From the NCBI RefSeq assembly GCF_900176275.1, contig NZ_FWXD01000005.1, positions 124,001 through 188,000 of the forward strand: DNA of 64,000 bases, written 5' to 3'. Each line of letters begins with the position of its first letter. Position 1 is the first letter of the stretch. The notes below the pieces were generated by a model that saw nothing but the letters and a program-made list of their open reading frames with translations, did not search any database and was not told where the DNA came from. This stretch comes from Andreprevotia lacus DSM 23236. Lineage in GTDB: Bacteria; Pseudomonadota; Gammaproteobacteria; Burkholderiales; Chitinibacteraceae. Below, one piece after another: positions 50,894 through 60,007 of the stretch. A program made the position numbers and the translations under genes.

Positions 50894-52168
50894 TCAGCGC
50901 AGCAACACAACATCGTCCGGCATGCGTGGCAGCGTCGTTGCGGGGTCGAAGCCGGTCAGCGTGGTGCTGGTGCCGTCGAGGAATTCGATCCGGCTGTAAC
51001 CCTCCTTGCTCCAGGCGGCCGAGGGTTTGCCCGGGCCCCAGTAGATGGCGCCTAGCTTGCTCTTGCCGTCGTACACCTCGCAGGACATCGCCGTGCCGGC
51101 ATCGGTGCAATTGCGCAGATAGCGGCCGCCCAGCCAGCCGTGCAGCACCGCCAGCGCCCGGCCGAAGTTGTTCAGGCGGTTCTGGCGCTTGTCTGCCATG
51201 GTCGAGCCCATCCACGAGGTATCGTGCGCAAACCAGTAGGTTCGTTCCACGCCGAGGTTGTGCGACACGACCAGCATCTTGGCGGCCAGACGTGCGGCAT
51301 CGTCGCTCTGGAAGCTCTTGCTGAGTGGCCCTTCCTTGAATTTGGGCTGCAAGTTGTAGCCGGCCTCGGCGACAATGACGCCCGTTTCCGTATCCCAGAC
51401 CGGGGTTTTGGCCAGGCCATAGCCGGCCTTGATGCGGTTGGTTTCTTCCACCATGTCGCGTAGTTCTTTCACGGTCTGGCGCGGCAGGTAGTAGTGAAAG
51501 CCGATCACGTCGCAGTACTGGCCGGCACCCGTTTTCAGAAAGGCATCCAGGCGCTTCAGGCCGTCGAACCCGTCCATGCTCGGGCAGACAATCTTGGCAG
51601 TCGGGTCGATCCTGCGCACTTCGGTGGCGGTGATTCTGGTCAGTTCCGCCAGCTTGGCAGCACTGCCCGAGAAAAAGCCTGGTGACCAGACTTTGACTGC
51701 CTCGGGCACGCGCGGCTCGTTCATCACCTCGTAGGCCGATATCTTGCCCTTGTAGCGCGTGGCTACTGTGCGCACGTAGCGCGCCCAGTCTTCCATGTCT
51801 GCCGGCTCGGCCGCTGCGCCGGGGCCGGTGTTGCCCTGTTCATCCGGCCGTGCCGATGCCCAGAGCGGGGTCTGGCCCAGCGTGTGCATCAGCGGCAAGT
51901 GGCGCGCCTGTGCAGCGGCAACGTGCTCGTCGAAGCGCTTGAAATCGAACTGGCCCTTCTGTGGCTCGATTTCGCGCCAGGTGGTGCCTTCAGCCCCCCA
52001 GATGCGCAGACCGTCGAACAGATTGTCCTGCAGGCCGTCAAAGGTGCGGTTATAGAGGATATGCTGGCCCAGAAAGACGGGACGTTCCCCTTGGGGCGCA
52101 GCGTGTGCAATGCCTGCAGACAGCGCAAGTGCAGCCAGAGCGAGGCGCGGGTTCATGAGGTAGATCAT
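50894..52168 (-). CDS. Secreted GH39/PslG-like glycoside hydrolase
   Basis: A 424-residue exported protein with signal peptide at about 1-23 (cleavage after AHA). It has the (beta/alpha)8 clan-A layout: WREIEPQKGQFDFKRFDEHV near 64-83, the acid/base Glu151 in YEVMNEP and the probable nucleophile Glu261 in VWDTETG. This pattern fits GH39 and relatives such as PslG, which cut exopolysaccharides. Start 52168 has AGGT at a fair distance; an ATG at 52156 is an alternative. It lies beside an OafA-type acyltransferase on the same strand, suggesting polysaccharide processing. Substrate unknown. Confidence 0.8.
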   Translation of the reverse strand: MIYLMNPRLALAALALSAGIAHAAPQGERPVFLGQHILYNRTFDGLQDNLFDGLRIWGAEGTTWREIEPQKGQFDFKRFDEHVAAAQARHLPLMHTLGQTPLWASARPDEQGNTGPGAAAEPADMEDWARYVRTVATRYKGKISAYEVMNEPRVPEAVKVWSPGFFSGSAAKLAELTRITATEVRRIDPTAKIVCPSMDGFDGLKRLDAFLKTGAGQYCDVIGFHYYLPRQTVKELRDMVEETNRIKAGYGLAKTPVWDTETGVIVAEAGYNLQPKFKEGPLSKSFQSDDAARLAAKMLVVSHNLGVERTYWFAHDTSWMGSTMADKRQNRLNNFGRALAVLHGWLGGRYLRNCTDAGTAMSCEVYDGKSKLGAIYWGPGKPSAAWSKEGYSRIEFLDGTSTTLTGFDPATTLPRMPDDVVLLR

Positions 52169-52232
52169 ATCGGCGACCTGGAAATGAGCGGCGTCCTACA
52201 CTAGCGCCTCGCCCCGCTTGGGACAAGTTAAC

Positions 52233-54401
52233 TTATTGCAAACTTGCCGAATCGACAGCCAGTGTTTGATCGATGTAAGTCGCGTTGTCCCGCACATAGA
52301 ACGGCCGCATGTGTTCATGGTCCATGAAGTGTGGCTCGCCGTCGTTCGACATGGCCGGGCAGATCGAGCCCCGGCATAGTGTGGCAATCGGGTCTATCAC
52401 CCTGGCGCCATGGCGGGTGGCAATGTCGCGCAGGCGCGCCCAGATGGCCGCGTTCTTTTGCTGGAAGGCGCTGATGTCGACCATGGGCGTATCGTGGCGG
52501 CGCGACAGCGTGGTCCAGCGTGAGCCGTTCAGCATGCTTTTGGGTGAGAAGCGCTCATCCTTGGGCGAATTGAGCAGCAGATAGACCTGCTTGGTCTGCG
52601 CGAGCGATGCCACTTCCTTTTCCAGTGCGGCAAACGCGGCATCGACGGCACCCGGCTCGCCGAATGGAATCTGGCGCCCACCCGACTTGAACATCAGCTC
52701 GGCATTCTGCGGGTTCAGATAATTGTCCCAGTTGCCACCGATGACCACGACTTTCACATCGTCGCGGTGGGCAAGCTCGTACGATCCGGCCGCCACGCCC
52801 GGGCAGGCGGCGTGCGTGTGCGTCGCGATGTGGAACACGCCGGGCACGGCCGGGCAGCCGGGGCCGGTGGCAAAGATGACGGAATATTGCGGGCGCGGGT
52901 TTTCGGTCAGTAGCCGGTCGACGCGCGCTGCGTATTGCTCGACGATGGAATCGCCAATGAACACGACATAGTGCGGGTCGGTGCCAGCGCGCGTATAGAA
53001 GCTCGGCCCCGTTGCGGCCAGTTTCTTGAAGTTGCGCGGGGGGAAGTCCCAATCGTACTGCGCGGCGAGCAAGGCATCGACATCGCGCGTGGTGCTGCGT
53101 GCGCCCAGCAGGCCGCCAAACATGGCCAGACCGGCAAGGCACAGCGCGGCCATGCCTGCATACAGACCGGTCAGCGCGGCACGATTGCGCTCGCGCGATG
53201 CTTGCGGGTTCGGGCGGCGCAGGCGTTGCTCCACCAGGCGGTAAGTGGCCCAGGCCAGCACGAATGCTGCCCCGATCAGCGCAAAGCGCAGTTCTTTCGA
53301 CATATTGCCGGCAAGGATGCGGCCGAAGGCAAGCAGCGGCCAGTGCCAGATATAGAGGGGATAGCTGATCAGGCCTATACCTGCCATGACACGGTTGCCC
53401 AGCACAAAGCGGTTGACCACGGCCTGCGGGCCGGCTGCGATCAGCAGCATGGCGCCCAGCACCGGCGGTACGGCCCACCAGCCGGGGAAGGCATGCGATT
53501 TGTCCAGCGTGTAGATGGTGTGCGCCAGCAGTGCGGCACCCGTCAGCGAGCACGCATGCCGTGCGGCCATGGCGCTGCGCTGCCCGGCAAAGGCCCGGCC
53601 GATATCGGCATGGCCCCTGACCGTGACGGCGTAGGCAAGGCCGGCGCCGCCCAGCAGCTCCCAGAAGCGTGTAAACGGCAGGTAGAAGACCGCGTCGGCA
53701 TACTGCGCAATGCCATATACGTTGGCCGCGAACGAAGTCGTGGCAATGACCGCGCCGACCACCAGCAGGTTCAGGCGGCGACGCCACGCGGCCCACAGCA
53801 GCAGCGGCCAGACGATGTAGAACTGCTCCTCGACGCCCAGCGACCAAAGATGCAGCAGCGGCTTGGCGTCGGCCGCCGTGTCGAAGTAGCCCGTTTCCAG
53901 CCACAGCGCGACGTTGGCCACAAAGCCAGAGCCGGCGGCGATGTGTTTGCCCAGCATGGCAAATTCGTCCGGCGTCAGCACATACCAGCCGGACAGGGCT
54001 ACGGTCACCAGCATCACGATCAGTGCCGGAAAGATGCGGCGTGCGCGGCGCGAGTAAAAATCGACAAAGCTGAAGCTGTTGTTCCGCAGGCTGCCAAACA
54101 GGATGGACGAGATCAGGAAGCCCGAAATGACGAAAAAGATGTCGACGCCGACATAGCCGCCGGCCAGCCAGCGCGGAAAGGCATGGAAAATGACCACGGC
54201 CAGCACGGCCACGGCGCGCAGGCCATCGATGTCCGGCCGGTATGCCGGGTGTGCCGCAGCATGCCCGTCGCCGAGCGCCGGTGCAGCCGTACTTGCGCTG
54301 GTGGCCGGGCTGCCCCGCTGGCCGGCTGCGTTGCGGTTTCTGGCATGGATGTCTGTGCCGCCGTCATTGCCCGGCGCGATGTATTCGGTGCTGTTCATCA
54401 T
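52233..54401 (-). CDS. OafA/YrhL-type acyltransferase with C-terminal SGNH domain
   Basis: A 722-residue inner-membrane O-acyltransferase. After about 50 low-complexity residues comes the acyltransferase-3 domain: YRPDIDGLRAVAVLAVVIFH near 53-72, GGYVGVDIFFVISGFLIS near 80-97 and FYSRRARRIFPAL near 114-126, with about ten membrane helices up to residue 420. The periplasmic SGNH esterase-like domain has the GDS block VVFIGDSIVEQYAARV near 495-510, GGNWDNYL near 570-577 and the catalytic Asp-His region ending in EPHFMDHEHM. Such proteins acetylate LPS, peptidoglycan or exopolysaccharide. The start chosen is the first of two adjacent ATG codons. Confidence 0.9.
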   Translation of the reverse strand: MMNSTEYIAPGNDGGTDIHARNRNAAGQRGSPATSASTAAPALGDGHAAAHPAYRPDIDGLRAVAVLAVVIFHAFPRWLAGGYVGVDIFFVISGFLISSILFGSLRNNSFSFVDFYSRRARRIFPALIVMLVTVALSGWYVLTPDEFAMLGKHIAAGSGFVANVALWLETGYFDTAADAKPLLHLWSLGVEEQFYIVWPLLLWAAWRRRLNLLVVGAVIATTSFAANVYGIAQYADAVFYLPFTRFWELLGGAGLAYAVTVRGHADIGRAFAGQRSAMAARHACSLTGAALLAHTIYTLDKSHAFPGWWAVPPVLGAMLLIAAGPQAVVNRFVLGNRVMAGIGLISYPLYIWHWPLLAFGRILAGNMSKELRFALIGAAFVLAWATYRLVEQRLRRPNPQASRERNRAALTGLYAGMAALCLAGLAMFGGLLGARSTTRDVDALLAAQYDWDFPPRNFKKLAATGPSFYTRAGTDPHYVVFIGDSIVEQYAARVDRLLTENPRPQYSVIFATGPGCPAVPGVFHIATHTHAACPGVAAGSYELAHRDDVKVVVIGGNWDNYLNPQNAELMFKSGGRQIPFGEPGAVDAAFAALEKEVASLAQTKQVYLLLNSPKDERFSPKSMLNGSRWTTLSRRHDTPMVDISAFQQKNAAIWARLRDIATRHGARVIDPIATLCRGSICPAMSNDGEPHFMDHEHMRPFYVRDNATYIDQTLAVDSASLQ

Positions 54402-54759
54402 GGAGGCTCTGGCCGGGCGGTAAATCCCGTACGCCGTTGCTGCGCCGGCTGGCTGGCGCGGAGGGACGAAGGCCCGCACGCTGCAAGTGCAGCAGCTGCA
54501 CATCCGTCAAAACCCGGGATTGCCAAGCCGCAATTTGCATTGCAGTTGTCAAAGCCTGGGGAAAATTGTCGGAAATCTTAACAGTCATGCTGCATTTTCG
54601 ACAGGCATTCGGCATGTAACTGTTGGTACGTGCAACAGGATTGTTTGGCAGGTTTCTGTCATGTCGCTGAAATGACGAGGTGACGGTATCTAAGCAGGCG
54701 GCAAAGTCGGGGGCATTCCAGTGTGTCGGCAGGTACTCTTGCCCCCAAATATCGCACCA
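54402..54759. other. Gap between the acyltransferase and leader copy 3
   Basis: About 360 bases upstream of the acyltransferase gene, which must contain its promoter. I see no gene, repeat or clear terminator. It is less GC-rich than the flanking genes around 54535-54700. Confidence 0.45.
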
Positions 54760-54896
54760 CCCGCGTTGACCCCGTGCAGATTCGCAACAAAACAGCCCCC
54801 TTCCACCCCGTTGGTGATGTCGCGGTTGCAAGGTAAAAGAAAGCTCATTTAGGGTAGGCCTCCAGAGAGGATGACCAACCACAAGCGAGTTCGCCC
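54760..54896 (+). promoter_or_regulatory. Conserved leader, copy 3, before DUF4034-like gene 2
   Basis: Matches copy 2 especially closely: GTGCAGATTCGCAACAAAAC, CCCCGTTGGTGATG, GGTTGCAAGGT, GAAAGCTCATTTAGGGTAGG and the GAGTT/GAGCT-CGCCATG end. Conservation over about 110 non-coding bases suggests a functional promoter or RNA leader shared by the paralogues. Confidence 0.6.
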
Positions 54897-56981
54897 ATGT
54901 CCGTTTCCCAGCCCTCCAAAGCCCAGCAGCTGGCAACGCACGGCGTGCGTGCGCTGCGTGATCGTTTGCGCACCCTTGCGGCGGCGGGCGATGTGCACCG
55001 GGTGGAAATGATTTACCGCCTGCTGGAGCAGGGCTGGTGGGAGGCGGCCAACCCCGACGAGCACCCCTATGTGCCGCTGTGCCGCGAGCCAGCGCTGTTC
55101 GATGGTGCCGTGGTACCCAGGCAGGAGCGGGTGGCGTTTTTGCAGGCGTGGGTGCAGGCCTATCCCGACTCCTATCATGCGCACCTGATGTCGGGCGCGT
55201 GCGCCCACATCCGGGCGCGGCAGTTTCGCGGCCGGGGCTTTGCCAAAGAGGTAAGCGCGGTGCAGTGGCTGGCCGCAACGGTGGCGGCCGAACATGCCGT
55301 GGTGCATTTCTGCGAAGCCATGCGCTGCAATCCGCGCGCGGCCATGGTCTATCTGCACATGTACGAGCTCAGCGCGCGTTTTACCGAGCCTGGCTGGCTG
55401 GTGGCGCTGTTTGCCGGCCGCAGCGACCCGGATGCACGCCCCGAGGGGACCGAGGAAGAGTGGCAAGAGGCCGTCGGCACCCATCTGATGCCATCGGGCC
55501 TGATGCCGCTGGATGACGTCCCCGCCGCGCTGCCGCCCGGTTTGCCGCTGCGCGCCGAGCACGATGCAAAAGACGGCCGTCTGTACTGGGTACAGCAGGC
55601 AACGCGTGCCCGGCCCGACTGGCTGGAAATCCTCACGACCTATGCGTTTTACCGCACGCCGCGCTGGAGCGGTGGCAGCCACGAAGAGATCGAGCAGTTT
55701 GCCCACGGCCCCCTCTGCGCCGGGCTGGGCGAGCCGGCGCGCAATGCGGTGCGCTGGGTGGGCGCGCATGACTATTTCTCGGCCTTTCACGAGTGGACCT
55801 TGCCCCCGCCCGGTGCCGAATCGCAGCTCCGCCGCTGGCAGGCCGAATTCCAGCCCTGGCTGACCATGCCGCTGCCGCCTGCGCAACGCCGCAGCGTGCT
55901 GGAGCTATGGGCCCATTTCCATGGTTACTCGCTCGATCAGCCTGCCAAAGCCGTGGAAATCTACGCGCAGGCTTTTGCGCAAACCCCGGCGCAGATTGCC
56001 TTCGAATCCGACAGCTGGAATGGCCATGACTTTCTTTACCAGTGTCTGCTCCACCGGCTGGCGGGGCCGCCCGAGCTGATGCGCACCCTGTTCGAGCAGG
56101 CGGTGGCCAATAACGACTATGCCGGGCTGCTGGGCTGGGCGGCGGTGGCCTATCGTTTCGGCATGTGGGGGGTAGCGGCAGACCCGGCTAGGGCAGAGGT
56201 CATCCTGGCTGCTTGTGCCGTGCGCACCGCAGAAGAGCTCTACGGATTGCAGACCGATACGCTTGAGACGCTGCTGTGGGAATCGGGCTATCACGAGCAG
56301 GCGCTCTATCTCGCGCGCGGCCTGGCCGAGCGCGATTGCGCCACTTCGTGTGCCTGCCTGTACAACCTGTTGCGCGAGCGCGAGCCGGATGAAGAGCCGG
56401 TGCTCTCGGCGGCCGTGGTCCCGTTTTACAAGCCGCATCCCCATCGCAACCAGCAAGAGGCGATGCGCTGGCTGCAACGTGGCGCCGAGCTGGGCGCACC
56501 CAATGCGGAATACAGCTTCGCACACCAGATGACCGTGCAACCGGCCTACGATCTGCGCCGGCCCGAGCACTATGAACGTTGCAAGGAATTGTTTTTCAGC
56601 GCGGCGCGCAAGGGCCTCGGCATGGGGGGGGTGCGCGGCGCGCGGGTGATGATTGCTCACGGTGGGCACGACGAGCAGCTGGATGCCGTCAACAAGGTGT
56701 TGCGGCCCTATGCGCTCGACGACGAGCTGGATGCCTACGATCGCGCCTGTGCCATGTACGATCTGGCCAAGGCCTATCGCGATGGCAGCAGCGTGCCGCA
56801 GAGCCAGCATGTGGCCAAGGCCTGGATTACCCGCGCGCGCGAGCTGGCACCTGATGACCACTGGATCATCAAGCTGCATGCCGAGCTGCACGGCGGCGGC
56901 TCCTTGCTGGGCTCGCTGCGCAATGCGCTGCGCCACAACAGGCTGGCGCCGGAACATTATCCGCCGGGCATGCATGACTGA
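54897..56981 (+). CDS. DUF4034-like protein with Sel1-type repeats, paralogue 2
   Basis: A 694-residue paralogue of the protein at 48545-50629, in the same strand and behind the same leader. It keeps the DUF4034-like N-terminal part (LQAWVQAYPDSYHAHLMSG, EHAVVHFCEAMRCNPRAAMVY), the invariant middle (YRTPRWSGGSHEEIEQFAHG, GAHDYFSAFHEW, AYRFGMWGVAADPARAEV) and the Sel1-like C-terminal repeats. Residues invariant between the copies cluster in the middle and at the very end (PEHYPPGMHD). No catalytic motif is recognisable. Duplicated copies with conserved leaders imply retained function and common regulation. Confidence 0.75.
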   Translation: MSVSQPSKAQQLATHGVRALRDRLRTLAAAGDVHRVEMIYRLLEQGWWEAANPDEHPYVPLCREPALFDGAVVPRQERVAFLQAWVQAYPDSYHAHLMSGACAHIRARQFRGRGFAKEVSAVQWLAATVAAEHAVVHFCEAMRCNPRAAMVYLHMYELSARFTEPGWLVALFAGRSDPDARPEGTEEEWQEAVGTHLMPSGLMPLDDVPAALPPGLPLRAEHDAKDGRLYWVQQATRARPDWLEILTTYAFYRTPRWSGGSHEEIEQFAHGPLCAGLGEPARNAVRWVGAHDYFSAFHEWTLPPPGAESQLRRWQAEFQPWLTMPLPPAQRRSVLELWAHFHGYSLDQPAKAVEIYAQAFAQTPAQIAFESDSWNGHDFLYQCLLHRLAGPPELMRTLFEQAVANNDYAGLLGWAAVAYRFGMWGVAADPARAEVILAACAVRTAEELYGLQTDTLETLLWESGYHEQALYLARGLAERDCATSCACLYNLLREREPDEEPVLSAAVVPFYKPHPHRNQQEAMRWLQRGAELGAPNAEYSFAHQMTVQPAYDLRRPEHYERCKELFFSAARKGLGMGGVRGARVMIAHGGHDEQLDAVNKVLRPYALDDELDAYDRACAMYDLAKAYRDGSSVPQSQHVAKAWITRARELAPDDHWIIKLHAELHGGGSLLGSLRNALRHNRLAPEHYPPGMHD

Positions 56982-57018
56982 GCGCCGCGTGTTCTGTTTG
57001 GCTGTACCTGCGCGCATG

Positions 57019-57149
57019 CGGCATCAAGCACCCGGCCAGGCCGGGCGCGCACCAGTGTTGAAGGGCGATACAGCGGCGCTGCCCTGCTTTAATCCACACC
57101 CCCCGCCCTCGCCGCCGCGAGGGGGCCTCGCTGTGCTCGTCAGCGGCAG
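57019..57149 (+). repeat. Dispersed two-hairpin repeat, family B (copy B4)
   Basis: Follows DUF4034-like gene 2. It has GGCATCAAGCACCCGGCCAG, CAGCGGCGCTGCCCTGC, CCCGCCCTCGCCGCCGCGAG and CTCGTCAGCGGCAGG in order. Together with its upstream 35 bases it is repeated in tandem at 57162-57288. Confidence 0.8.
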
Positions 57150-57200
57150 GAATGACATTGCCGGGTGCCGCGTGTTCTTTTTGCCTGTACCTGCGCGCGT

Positions 57201-57288
57201 GCGGCATCAAGCCCCCGGCCAGGCCGGGCGCGCACCAGTGTTGAAGGGGAATGCAGCGGCGCGCTCCTGCTGTGTTCCACACCACTCG
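57201..57288 (+). repeat. Truncated family B repeat (copy B5)
   Basis: Tandem partial duplicate of B4, carrying the first hairpin (CCCGGCCAGGCCGGGC) and CAGCGGCGCGCTCCTGC but lacking the second hairpin. Both copies share the preceding GCCGCGTGTTCT and CTGTACCTGCGCGC. Confidence 0.7.
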
Positions 57289-57326
57289 CAGTCGCAAGGC
57301 GCTAGCCGGCCTCGGGCCAATCTTCC

Positions 57327-59174
57327 ATGCAGGCAACCATGAGCAACGCAGCGCGTAGCCCCGATCACGATGACGCCCGCGCCGAGCCGCGCGCCCGCAT
57401 GCTGGGCTGGCTGCTGCTGGGTGATGTGGCGGTCTATGGCGTGATCGTACTGCTGTTCAGCCTGCCGCTGCTGGCTGGCTGGCTGGGGGGCATGTTGTGG
57501 TTCTGGGTGCTGGTGTTTACCGTCTCCTGGCCGGGCGTGGCCTATGTGCGCTTGCTGCTGCAGGCGCGGCGCGCCGAGCCGGATACGCAGGAAGCGGACG
57601 AGCTGCTGGTTGACCCGGCCAGCGTGCCGGTGCTGGCTGGCGTGCTGCGCGAGATCGAACAAGGGTTGGGCATGCGGCATGGCACGCAGATCGCGCTGGA
57701 TGGCCGCATGAATGCCAGCATCCGTCTGGTGCAGCAGGGGCGGCGGCAGCGGCGCCGGCTGACCATCGGCCTGCCGGTGCTGCTGGCGCTGGACGAGCCA
57801 TGCTGCCGCGCCATGCTGTTGCATGAATGCGCGCATCTGGCGCGCGAGCATGGCCGCTGGTCGCAGTGGTTCCATGTGCGCTTGCAGTGGTGGCGGCGGC
57901 TGGCCGATATCCACCGGCAGAACCACGCCATGTTTACCGTGCCGCTGCGTTTGTTCCTGCGCTGGTATGTGCCACGCCTGTGGCTGCGCCGGCTGGCTTT
58001 TTCCCGCGTGTGCGAGCGCATGGCCGACCAGTGGGCCGTCCAGCAGGGGGGCGCTGCGGCAGGGCGCTTGCATCTGGCGATGGCGGTGCAGGACCGCACG
58101 CTAAGCAACTATTGGCAGACACTGTATGCCGGTGCTGGCCGGCAAGGGATAGCCGCGGTGACGCCATATCAAATGCTGCTGAGCGTGCCGCAACATGCAT
58201 TGCCGGTTGATCAGGCGCAGGCGCGCGCCTGGCTGGATGCTGCGCTGGCAGAGCCTGCCGCCGAGGGCGATACCCACCCGGTCTTGCTCGAGCGCCTGCA
58301 GATGGCCGGTGTGCACCCCGGGCAACTGCCGGCAGACTGGCCCTGGCAATGGCCGGCCCGCCCGGCTGCCACCGTCTGGCTGGGCAAGGCGCTGCCGGCG
58401 CTGGCCGCGCGGCTGGATGAGCACTGGCAGCAAGCGGCCGAGCCTTACTGGCAGCAGGCCGCCGATGCGGCCGGCGCGCGCACGGCGGAGTACCACGCCA
58501 CGCGGCGGCGGCAGCAGATCCAGCGCCTGAACGCCGATGACTGGTTTGTGCTGGCTGTTTACCAGCGCGGGCAGGGCGCGGCTGAGTGGGTCGATGCCTT
58601 GCGGCAGGGGCTGGCGCTGGATGCGCGCCATGCCGGCCTGAACCGCCTGTTGGCCGAGCAGACCGCCAAGCGGGGCGACTGGGCTGCGGCCAGCCGGCGC
58701 TGGCAGATCGTGCTGGCCGATCCCGAGGCCGAGCGCGAAACCCCGCTGTGCGAGCTGCTGGCCTGCGCGCTGCGCCTGACCGACACGGCGCTGGCCACCT
58801 GGTGCCGCAGCGAGCTGGCGGCGCTGTATGTCTACGCCGAGTCGCCCGAGCTGTATCCGCACGGGCTGGGGCAGGCCGAGCTGGCCAAGGTGCGCAACGA
58901 CCTGGACTTGCTGCTGCGCAGCGCCAACGCGGTGTGGCTGTTTCGCCAGTCGGAAGACGCCGCTGCGCCGGAGTGGTTGCTGCTGATCAAGGCCTGGGAT
59001 GACTGGCTGCTGCGCACCGTGGCCAACGCCACCGGCCAGATCGAAGCCACCCGCGCGGCCTGCAACCGCCTGCTGCCCGAGGTACTGGGCAAAACCCATC
59101 TGAAACTGGCGGTGGATTATCTGCTGCCCGGTGATGTGCGCTTGGCTGCCTGCGTGGACGCCGCCAAACTGTAG
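57327..59174 (+). CDS. M48-family membrane metallopeptidase-like protein
   Basis: A 615-residue protein. Two membrane helices lie at about 26-52 and 54-78, followed by a zinc-protease domain with HECAH (His166-Glu167-x-x-His170) in AMLLHECAHLAREH and the third ligand probably Glu230 in VCERMADQWAV. The C-terminal half (about 350-600) is helical and TPR-like, with no catalytic motif. An alternative ATG at 57339 would remove four residues. M48 enzymes include HtpX and BepA-type quality-control proteases; this protein's longer tail sets it apart. It is downstream of the second DUF4034-like gene but separated by repeats. Confidence 0.82.
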   Translation: MQATMSNAARSPDHDDARAEPRARMLGWLLLGDVAVYGVIVLLFSLPLLAGWLGGMLWFWVLVFTVSWPGVAYVRLLLQARRAEPDTQEADELLVDPASVPVLAGVLREIEQGLGMRHGTQIALDGRMNASIRLVQQGRRQRRRLTIGLPVLLALDEPCCRAMLLHECAHLAREHGRWSQWFHVRLQWWRRLADIHRQNHAMFTVPLRLFLRWYVPRLWLRRLAFSRVCERMADQWAVQQGGAAAGRLHLAMAVQDRTLSNYWQTLYAGAGRQGIAAVTPYQMLLSVPQHALPVDQAQARAWLDAALAEPAAEGDTHPVLLERLQMAGVHPGQLPADWPWQWPARPAATVWLGKALPALAARLDEHWQQAAEPYWQQAADAAGARTAEYHATRRRQQIQRLNADDWFVLAVYQRGQGAAEWVDALRQGLALDARHAGLNRLLAEQTAKRGDWAAASRRWQIVLADPEAERETPLCELLACALRLTDTALATWCRSELAALYVYAESPELYPHGLGQAELAKVRNDLDLLLRSANAVWLFRQSEDAAAPEWLLLIKAWDDWLLRTVANATGQIEATRAACNRLLPEVLGKTHLKLAVDYLLPGDVRLAACVDAAKL

Positions 59175-59276
59175 CGGCAGGTGGATGTGTTCACAGCCTG
59201 CCTGTGATTAGTGCCGTGCCGGCGCAGTGCATCTCTGTTGATAATCGCCATGTATTGTTCCTGTTACGGAGTTGTC

Positions 59277-59966
59277 ATGGCTGTTGTTGCACCTTCCCGC
59301 AAGGCGATCTGCCTTGTCCTGTCCGCGTCGCTGCTGCTGGGCGCCTGCGCCACCAATGATCTGGGCGACAAGCGCGACCTGAACAAGACCGAGATGGGCG
59401 CCATCATCGGCGCGGTGGGCGGCGCCGTGGTGGGCGCGGCGGTAAATCACCGCAATCGCGGCAAGGGCGCGTTGATTGGCGCGGTGGGTGGCGGTCTGGC
59501 CGGCGCCGGCATCGGTTATTACATGGACCAGCAGGCCAAGGATCTGCAAAAGCAGCTGGCGCCGGAAATCGGCCGGGGCGAGATCGTACTGCAAAAGCGC
59601 AGCGACAATACGCTGGTGGTCAGCATGACCTCGACCACCGGTTTCGACACCAACTCGGCCATGCTCAAAGCCGGCTATACGCCGACGCTGGACAAGATCG
59701 CCCGCGTGGTGAACCAGTATGGCAAGACGGCCATCACCATCATTGGCCACACCGACAATGTGGGCAAGGATGCCTACAACCAGCAATTGTCCGAGCAGCG
59801 CGCCCGCGCGGTATCGGATTACTTCGTCGGCCGCCAGGTGAACCCGGTGCGCTTGGACAGCTATGGCAAGGGCGAGCTGGAACCGCGCGCCAGCAACGAC
59901 ACCGAAGCCGGCCGGGCCATGAACCGCCGGGTGGAGTTGTGGATCATGCCGGTGACGGCAAGCTGA
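59277..59966 (+). CDS. OmpA-family lipoprotein with glycine-zipper domain
   Basis: A 229-residue outer-membrane lipoprotein (YiaD-like). The ATG at 59277 follows GGAG. Residues 1-22 form a lipoprotein signal with lipobox LLGAC. A glycine-zipper segment (GAIIGAVGGAVVGAAVNH and GALIGAVGGGLAGAGIGYYM, about 42-85) is followed by the OmpA-like peptidoglycan-binding domain: ITIIGHTDNVGKDAYNQQLSEQRA split near 162-185 and NRRVELWI near the end. It probably anchors the outer membrane to the wall. Confidence 0.93.
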   Translation: MAVVAPSRKAICLVLSASLLLGACATNDLGDKRDLNKTEMGAIIGAVGGAVVGAAVNHRNRGKGALIGAVGGGLAGAGIGYYMDQQAKDLQKQLAPEIGRGEIVLQKRSDNTLVVSMTSTTGFDTNSAMLKAGYTPTLDKIARVVNQYGKTAITIIGHTDNVGKDAYNQQLSEQRARAVSDYFVGRQVNPVRLDSYGKGELEPRASNDTEAGRAMNRRVELWIMPVTAS

Positions 59967-60007
59967 TGGTGCGTGATGCTGGCGCTTGTGAGCTGTCGTG
60001 ATGAGAT

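Noticed and set aside
50846-51324. Continuation of the broken DUF4034-like start as an expressed short protein
   Set aside because: After codon 13 the frame runs antisense to the glycoside hydrolase gene and has no similarity to the paralogues.
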